This document shows positions 59,356 to 64,000 of a stretch of DNA of 64,000 nt, piece after piece. The stretch's first letter is position 1; every line of letters begins with the position of its first letter. The translations under genes were made by a program, and so were the position numbers. Location of the stretch: NCBI GenBank assembly GCA_041908445.1, contig JAYRFK010000014.1:22944-86943 (forward strand), given 5' to 3'. This stretch comes from JAEUJM01 sp041908445 (lineage in GTDB: Bacteria > Actinomycetota > Acidimicrobiia > Acidimicrobiales > DATDAH01). The notes beneath the pieces were generated by a model. That model had not been told where the DNA came from, ran no database searches, and saw only the letters and a program-made list of their open reading frames with translations.

Positions 59356-61394
59356 CGCAGCACCACCGTCGCTGTGGTGCGGGCGCCCGGCGCGGGGAGG
59401 GCGACGACCAGGTCGACCTCGCCGTCGCGCCACTCGACCCGGACCTCGGCCCCCCGCACGTGGAGCACCTCGCCGTGCACGCGGGCGGGCCCGAGACCGT
59501 CCCCGGGTCCGGCTCCGGATCCGACCTCGGCGCCGTCGACGTCGAGGCGCCAGGCGACCGGCCCGCCGAGGGCGCCGCGGGCGATCCACCGGGGGGCCTC
59601 GTCGAGGGCGCCGTAGGTGGGGCTCCACGGGGCGGTGCCGTGCTCCACCTCGACGCCGTCGGTCAGGAAGGCCAGCGTCGCCCCGGCGCCGCCGGCGGTG
59701 ACCAGCGCCTCGCCGCCGGCCCGGGTCCCGGGCGCGAACGGCAGCGCCAGCGACCACGACGGGCCCGGCGGGCCCTCGACCCAGTCGGCGACCAACACGC
59801 CCGTGCCGTCGTCGTCCACCACCACGACCCGGGCCACCCGCCGGGACGGTCGGAGGCGCCGGTACGCGTCGTGGGCGCCCCACGCCACGGTGGCGCCGGG
59901 AAGGGCGACGGGGGGGCCGGTGCGGCCCGTGGCCGTGTGCACCCAGCGGAACGAGCGGTGGGGGACGAGCTGGTCCTCGCCGTCGAGGACGACCACGTCG
60001 TGGGCGGCGGACGAGCGCAGGAGCTCACGGCTGCCGTCGCGGCCGTTGTAGTTGCCGGTGCCCGGGTCGCCGACCAGCCACTCGTCGCCGAGGCGGACCG
60101 CAACCGAGGTGTGGTCGGCGTGGCCGTGCCACGGGCCACCCCCGGCCTTGAGCCACACGGTCAGCGGCCCGCGGGCCAGCCGGGTCACGCCACCGCCGAT
60201 CGCGTGGCCGTCGTGCTCGACCGGGTCGCCCGCGGCGGGCTCACCCCGAGGTGCGTACCAGGCCACCTCGTCGTGCTCGTCCCGCCAGGTCGCCGGGGCG
60301 CCGGTGCCGCAGAGGGCGAGCGCCAGGCGGGTGGAGCCCAGCAGGTCGAGCGGGTCACCGCAGGCGGTGAGGGCGCGGCCTTCGTCCCAGTCGCCGTGGT
60401 GGGGGACCGGCCCCTCGCCGACGCCGAAGCGCTCGAGGAAGCGGGCCGCCCGGTGCATCGCCGCGACCACCCGGGGTGGGGCGTCACCGAGCAGCGCCCG
60501 GCGGGACAGCAGCTCGAGCACGAACCGGTGGTAGGACACCGAGTCCTCGACCATCGACCCGTCGGGGCGGACCTCCCGGTCGAGCTGGGCGAGGAGCAGG
60601 CGTTCGCCGGCGGCGGCCCAGCGGCGGGCGGCGGGCAGGTCGGGGAACGCCCGCGAGAGCACCACGAGGCCGACCGCGTCGCCGATCAGGTGGTTGTTGC
60701 GCATCGTGCTGACCGTGTACGGCAGCTCGAGCAGCAGGTGGGTGCCGCTGTGGGCGAGGTGGGCGTCCATGCCTCGGCGCACCTCGGGGTCGAGGTGGGC
60801 GCCGGCGAGCTGCACGACCTCCAGCCAGTTCATGGCGCGGAGCGCGACCTCGAGGTTCGACGCCCAGTGCACGCCCTGCTCGAGCGGGTTGTGGTGCAGC
60901 CAGCTGTGCAGGTGGGCGTTGAGGGTGGCCGCCCAGGCGGGGTCGGGGTCGGGGCCGCTCAGCGCCCGGGCCAGCACGACGAGGTGGCGGTGGCGGCCGA
61001 GCTCCCACACCCACTTGATGTCCGCGACCCGAGCCGCGAGCCGCACGTCGATCTGCCACCACGGCCCGTCGGGCCAGCGCACGCCGGGGGCGAGGGGGTC
61101 GTGGGCGGCGTGCCAGTCGGGGTCGTCGCCGACGTCGAGCGCCTGCCCGTAGATCGTGACCTCGCCCCGGGCGATGGCGTCGGCCTCGGCGCGCACCCGG
61201 TCGAGGGCGGGGCCGGTGGGCGTCGCCAGGGCGAACACCGACGTGCTCACCGCGCTCGTGGGGGCGCGGCGCAGGGCGGCCTCGAACGCCAGGGTGTGAC
61301 CGCCGAGGGCCTTCGACCCGTCGTAGGCGACGCGCAGAGGGGCGCCGGCGCCGAGGGCGCGCACGTCGCGCGCCGCGGCCCGGAGCCGGCTCAC
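59352..61394 (-). CDS. Heparinase II/III-fold protein
   Basis: 680 aa. The N-terminal half is an alpha-helical toroid (WWQIDVRLAARVADIKWVWELGRHRHL; NNHLIGDAVGLVVLSRAFPDL). The C-terminal half has the heparinase II/III beta-sandwich hallmark GPWHGHADHTSVAV and VGDPGTGNYNG, with the family H-x-H-x-D. Such proteins cleave uronic-acid-containing glycans, and in biosynthetic loci they may trim or epimerise the polymer. No signal peptide is evident, so a cytoplasmic role or non-classical export must be considered. GTG 61394 overlaps the DprE1-like gene stop. Confidence 0.87.
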   Translation of the reverse strand: MSRLRAAARDVRALGAGAPLRVAYDGSKALGGHTLAFEAALRRAPTSAVSTSVFALATPTGPALDRVRAEADAIARGEVTIYGQALDVGDDPDWHAAHDPLAPGVRWPDGPWWQIDVRLAARVADIKWVWELGRHRHLVVLARALSGPDPDPAWAATLNAHLHSWLHHNPLEQGVHWASNLEVALRAMNWLEVVQLAGAHLDPEVRRGMDAHLAHSGTHLLLELPYTVSTMRNNHLIGDAVGLVVLSRAFPDLPAARRWAAAGERLLLAQLDREVRPDGSMVEDSVSYHRFVLELLSRRALLGDAPPRVVAAMHRAARFLERFGVGEGPVPHHGDWDEGRALTACGDPLDLLGSTRLALALCGTGAPATWRDEHDEVAWYAPRGEPAAGDPVEHDGHAIGGGVTRLARGPLTVWLKAGGGPWHGHADHTSVAVRLGDEWLVGDPGTGNYNGRDGSRELLRSSAAHDVVVLDGEDQLVPHRSFRWVHTATGRTGPPVALPGATVAWGAHDAYRRLRPSRRVARVVVVDDDGTGVLVADWVEGPPGPSWSLALPFAPGTRAGGEALVTAGGAGATLAFLTDGVEVEHGTAPWSPTYGALDEAPRWIARGALGGPVAWRLDVDGAEVGSGAGPGDGLGPARVHGEVLHVRGAEVRVEWRDGEVDLVVALPAPGARTTATVVLR

Positions 61395-62752
61395 AGCCCC
61401 AGGCGGCGGGCCAGGTCGGACTGCAGCACCCCGTCGGGGTCCACCTGGGCCCGGACCTTCCGCCACTCGTCGAGCCGCGGGTACATCGCGGGGAGGAGCT
61501 CGGGGCGCACCCGGCTGTCCTTGGCCAGGTAGATCCGGCCGCCGGCGGCCACGACCTCCTCGTCGAGGCGGTCGAGCAGACGGGCCAGGTCGCTCGGCCC
61601 CGCCGGGATGTCGAGCGCGAGGGTCCAGCCGGGGATCGGGAACGAGAGGTGGCCGGGGTTGGCCTCGCCGAAGCGCTTCAGCACCGCCAGGAACGAGGTG
61701 CAGCCCTCCTGGCAGAGGGCCTCGATGATGTGGCGCAGCGCCGCCTCCTCGCCGAAGGGCAGGGCGAACTGCCACTGGAGGAAGCCGATCGGGCCGTACA
61801 CCCGGTTCCAGAGCTCGACCATGTCGAGGGGGTGGAAGAAGGTGGTGATCGACTGGAGCTCACCGTGGCCGTTGAGGCGGGCCTTCTGGTACCAGGCCTC
61901 GTTGAAGGCCTTCACCGTGAGCGGGTTGATGAGGCCGTTCGGTGCCATCGGGGGGAACGTCGCCCGGGTCTTCGGCGCGAACGCCCGGGCCCGCTCGGGC
62001 GTGCGGTCCTTGGCCGGGAGTGCGTCGAGCGGGGCGAACGAGCCGCGCCCCAGGATCGACCGGCCCATCCCGGGGCCCGTCTTCATCAGGTCGATCCACG
62101 CCACCGAGTAGGGGTAGTCGTCGTCGCCCTCGTCCATCAGCGCCAGCGTGGTGTCCAGGTCCGGCGTGCGGTCGGTGTCGACGAGCAGTCGGCTGGTCTC
62201 GATGGGCGACAGGTCGAACGTGGCGTCGATGATCACGCCGGTCAGCCCGAGGCCGCCGGCCGTCGCCCAGAAGAGGTCGGGGTCGCCCTCGGGCGTGACC
62301 CGCACGGTCTCGCCCGTGGCGAGGCGCATCGTCATGGCCGACACGTGGTTGCACCACGACCCACCCTTGTGGTGGTTCTTGCCGTGGATGTCGTTGGCGA
62401 TGGCGCCGCCGACCGTCACGAAGCGGGTGCCCGGCGTCACCGGGACGAACCAGCCCTGCGGCACGAGCCAGCGCATGAGGTCGTCGAGGCTGGTGCCGGC
62501 GAGCGCCGTGCAGGTGCCGTTCTCCCGGTCCAGCGCCACGATGCCGCTGACCGCGGTCGTGTCGACCACCAGGCCGCCGGCGTTCTGGGCCTCGTCGCCG
62601 TAGCAGCGGCCCAGGCCTCGGGCGATGAGGCCCCGCTCGGGGGCGTCGTCGACCGCGAGGGCCAGCTCCTCGGCGTTGAGCGGGTGGACGACGGCGGCCG
62701 ACGACGGCGTCGTGCGGCCCCACCCGGCCAGCAGCTCGGTGGTGGGGTCCAT
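61391..62752 (-). CDS. dprE1: DprE1-like FAD-dependent decaprenylphosphoryl-ribose 2-oxidase
   Basis: 453 aa. FAD-binding type 4 domain: GLIARGLGRCYGDEAQNAGG, TPGTRFVTVGGAIANDIHGKNHH (flavin contact around H123) and GSWCNHVSAM. Later WNRVYGPIGFLQWQFALP, LSFPIPGWTLALDIP and K411 in YLAKDSRV correspond to the substrate pocket of mycobacterial DprE1. It oxidises the C2 hydroxyl of decaprenyl-phosphoryl-ribose toward arabinose. The residue matching the Cys387 of the M. tuberculosis enzyme appears to be Ala (A379). The partner reductase DprE2 is not adjacent. It shares an operon with the UbiA-type transferase (13 bases upstream). Confidence 0.88.
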   Translation of the reverse strand: MDPTTELLAGWGRTTPSSAAVVHPLNAEELALAVDDAPERGLIARGLGRCYGDEAQNAGGLVVDTTAVSGIVALDRENGTCTALAGTSLDDLMRWLVPQGWFVPVTPGTRFVTVGGAIANDIHGKNHHKGGSWCNHVSAMTMRLATGETVRVTPEGDPDLFWATAGGLGLTGVIIDATFDLSPIETSRLLVDTDRTPDLDTTLALMDEGDDDYPYSVAWIDLMKTGPGMGRSILGRGSFAPLDALPAKDRTPERARAFAPKTRATFPPMAPNGLINPLTVKAFNEAWYQKARLNGHGELQSITTFFHPLDMVELWNRVYGPIGFLQWQFALPFGEEAALRHIIEALCQEGCTSFLAVLKRFGEANPGHLSFPIPGWTLALDIPAGPSDLARLLDRLDEEVVAAGGRIYLAKDSRVRPELLPAMYPRLDEWRKVRAQVDPDGVLQSDLARRLGL

Positions 62753-62765
62753 CAGCGGTCGCCCG

Positions 62766-63701
62766 TCACAGCAGGTAGATGCCGCAGCCGAAGATCACCA
62801 GCCAGATGGCGATGGCGATCTGGAAGGGCCGGTCGTGGAGGGCGATCTCCTCGGGGGTGGACCCGTGGCCGAGGTCGAGCAGCATGGCGTAGCGCAGGAT
62901 CGCCACGGCGAAGGGCACGATCGACAGCTGGTAGTAGGGGAGGCCGCCGGCGTCCGCGAGGTCGGCCTTCTCGAACGACCAGAGGCAGTAGGCCACGAGC
63001 ATGACGCCCGACGACACCGACCGCAGGTAGGCGAGGTAGGAGGTGGTGTACACCTCCAGCGTCGGCCGGATGGTCCCGGCGTCGCCGGCGAGCTCGCCCA
63101 TCTCGCCGCTGCGCTTGCCCGCCACGATGAACAGCGAGCCGAACGAGGCCACGATGAAGAACCAGTTCGAGATGGGCACGCCGGTGGCGGTGGCGCCGCC
63201 GATGGCCCGCAGCACGAAGCCGGCGGCGATGGCCACCAGATCGACCACGGCGATGTGCTTCAGCCAGAAGCTGTAGCTGGTGGTGAGGGCGACGTAGGCG
63301 GCGACGGTGACCGCGAGCTGCCAGTGGGGCACGAACCCCACGGCCACGCCGGCGAGGATCAGGCCGACGCCCATCGCGTAGCCGAGGGTCGGCGACACCA
63401 CGCCGGCGGCGATCGGGCGGCGGCACTTGGTGGGGTGCTGCGCGTCGGCGTCGCGGTCGCGGGTGTCGTTGAGGAAGTAGGTGCCGCTCGCCGCCAGGCA
63501 GAAGGCGACGAAGGCGACCATGGCGTCGCCGAGGGCCTCGGCGTTGTCGAGCACGCCGGCGGCGCCGGGGGCGGCGAACACGAGGACGTTCTTCGACCAC
63601 TGGACCGGCCGGGCCGTCTTGAGCAGGCCGCGGGCCAGCGACATCGGCGGCTGGGCCGGTCCGGGCGCGGGCGCGCTCGGTGGGGTCTCGGTCTGCGCCA
63701 C
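62766..63701 (-). CDS. ubiA: UbiA-type decaprenyl-phosphate phosphoribosyltransferase
   Basis: 311 aa with about nine hydrophobic segments. The prenyl-phosphate/metal-binding motif N-D-T-R-D-R-D-A-D is followed by QHPTKCRRPIAAG, a form specific to DPPR synthase (Rv3806c-like) among UbiA proteins; WSKNVLVFAAPGA is the usual N-terminal string. It makes decaprenyl-phosphoryl-5-phosphoribose from PRPP, feeding the DprE1-like oxidase encoded downstream. Start GTG 63701 with TAGACT 6 bases upstream; the first 25 residues are Pro/Ala-rich. Confidence 0.92.
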   Translation of the reverse strand: MAQTETPPSAPAPGPAQPPMSLARGLLKTARPVQWSKNVLVFAAPGAAGVLDNAEALGDAMVAFVAFCLAASGTYFLNDTRDRDADAQHPTKCRRPIAAGVVSPTLGYAMGVGLILAGVAVGFVPHWQLAVTVAAYVALTTSYSFWLKHIAVVDLVAIAAGFVLRAIGGATATGVPISNWFFIVASFGSLFIVAGKRSGEMGELAGDAGTIRPTLEVYTTSYLAYLRSVSSGVMLVAYCLWSFEKADLADAGGLPYYQLSIVPFAVAILRYAMLLDLGHGSTPEEIALHDRPFQIAIAIWLVIFGCGIYLL

Positions 63702-63707
63702 GGCGAG

Positions 63708-63713
63708 AGTCTA
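63708..63713 (-). promoter_or_regulatory. Candidate -10 box (TAGACT) of the ubiA-dprE1 operon
   Basis: TAGACT on the minus strand (63713-63708) ends 6 bases before the GTG start; no Shine-Dalgarno is seen. The rest of the gap to 63780 is GC-only sequence. Confidence 0.4.
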
Positions 63714-63780
63714 CGGGCGGCCCCGGTGACCTCCGTGGCTCTCGGGCCCCGGCGGCGCCCCGGCGGCGGGGCGGGGGCCG

Positions 63781-64000
63781 CTACAGGTGCTCGACGTTGG
63801 CCCCGCGGAGGCGGTGGCGGGTGTCCAACACGTGGCTGGCGTGCGCCTCGACCAGGGAGAGGTCGAAGGCGTCGTGGTCGACGAGCAGCACCACCACGTC
63901 GGCGGCGGCGATCTCCGCCGCCGTGGCCTCGACCCGCGTGACCGCCACGTCGAGGAGGCCTTCGGGCACGTGGGGGTCGGCGGCGCGCACGTCGGCGCCG
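63781..64000 (-). CDS. UDP-glucose/UDP-N-acetyl-hexosamine dehydrogenase, C-terminal part (cut by window edge)
   Basis: About 73 C-terminal residues are visible, and the frame stays open to the edge. ADPHVPEG, AADVVVLLVDHDAFDL and VLDTRHRLRG match the UDP-binding C-terminal domain of WecC/TuaD/Ugd dehydrogenases, where D-P-H/Y, the T/V-D-H-x-x-(F/Y) strand and the D-x-R/K motif bind the nucleotide. The VDHDAFD form resembles UDP-HexNAc dehydrogenases (WecC type), which would fit with the WecB epimerase at 21388-22452, but the catalytic cysteine is outside the window. Confidence 0.82.
   Translation of the reverse strand, partial: GADVRAADPHVPEGLLDVAVTRVEATAAEIAAADVVVLLVDHDAFDLSLVEAHASHVLDTRHRLRGANVEHL

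Overview
The window is very GC-rich (well above 70% by eye), almost free of gaps, and coded as long chains of genes whose stop and start codons overlap (GTGA, ATGA, TTGA). The family content suggests a high-GC actinobacterium: a decaprenyl-phosphoryl-ribose oxidase (DprE1-like) with its UbiA-type phosphoribosyltransferase, KshA-like Rieske oxygenase, PF04909 amidohydrolases and many leaderless-looking starts. The class Acidimicrobiia is my best guess, but this is inference from gene content and base composition. The window is one large surface-glycan locus, with a short catabolic-looking insertion.

Layout. (1) Positions 1-18259, minus strand: one operon of about 15 genes read right to left. 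It runs Wzc-like tyrosine kinase, AsnB-like amidotransferase, Wzy/WaaL-like membrane protein, NeuB, Wzm permease, NeuC, NeuA, second AsnB-like protein, glycosyltransferase, Wzt ATPase, GT4, FkbM methyltransferase, GT4, GT2, and a phytanoyl-CoA-dioxygenase-like protein cut by the left edge. (2) 18343-22452: CapD/PglF-like 4,6-dehydratase (+), then a DegT aminotransferase and a WecB epimerase (both -). (3) 22487-42027, plus strand: a tightly packed unit of methyltransferase, bi-domain oxidoreductase, ELEVEN tandem glycosyltransferase paralogues, a third AsnB-like protein, and a fusion of two different 2-oxoglutarate dioxygenase folds. (4) 42116-49846: separately promoted PhyH protein with a C-terminal Cys4 motif, DUF5989 small membrane protein, carbamoyltransferase, stand-alone NRPS-like A-T-TE protein, and a radical SAM protein with its SPASM-like domain at the N-terminus. 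(5) 49931-53708: Rieske oxygenase and two amidohydrolases, probably unrelated to glycan work. (6) 53713-57462: NeuD/PglD-like acyltransferase, two NDP-sugar epimerases, a GT. (7) 57557-64000, minus strand: PglC-type initiating transferase, GT4, heparinase-fold protein, DprE1-like oxidase, UbiA-type transferase and the C-terminus of a UDP-sugar dehydrogenase.

How it may work together (inference). CapD, DegT and the PglD-like protein could make UDP-N,N'-diacetylbacillosamine. The PglC-type enzyme could load such a sugar on a lipid carrier, and NeuC-NeuB-NeuA could turn the same precursor into a CMP-nonulosonate such as legionaminate. The glycosyltransferases would assemble the glycan. AsnB-like, FkbM, dioxygenase, carbamoyl- and NRPS-like enzymes would decorate it, and Wzm/Wzt with Wzc/Wzy-like proteins would export, polymerise or ligate it. 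The least familiar part is the 11-GT array coupled to the dioxygenase/carbamoyl/A-T-TE/radical-SAM modification module (22.5-49.8 kb).

No tRNA, rRNA, CRISPR array, insertion sequence, integrase or origin was seen. No gap longer than about 190 bases lacks a gene.
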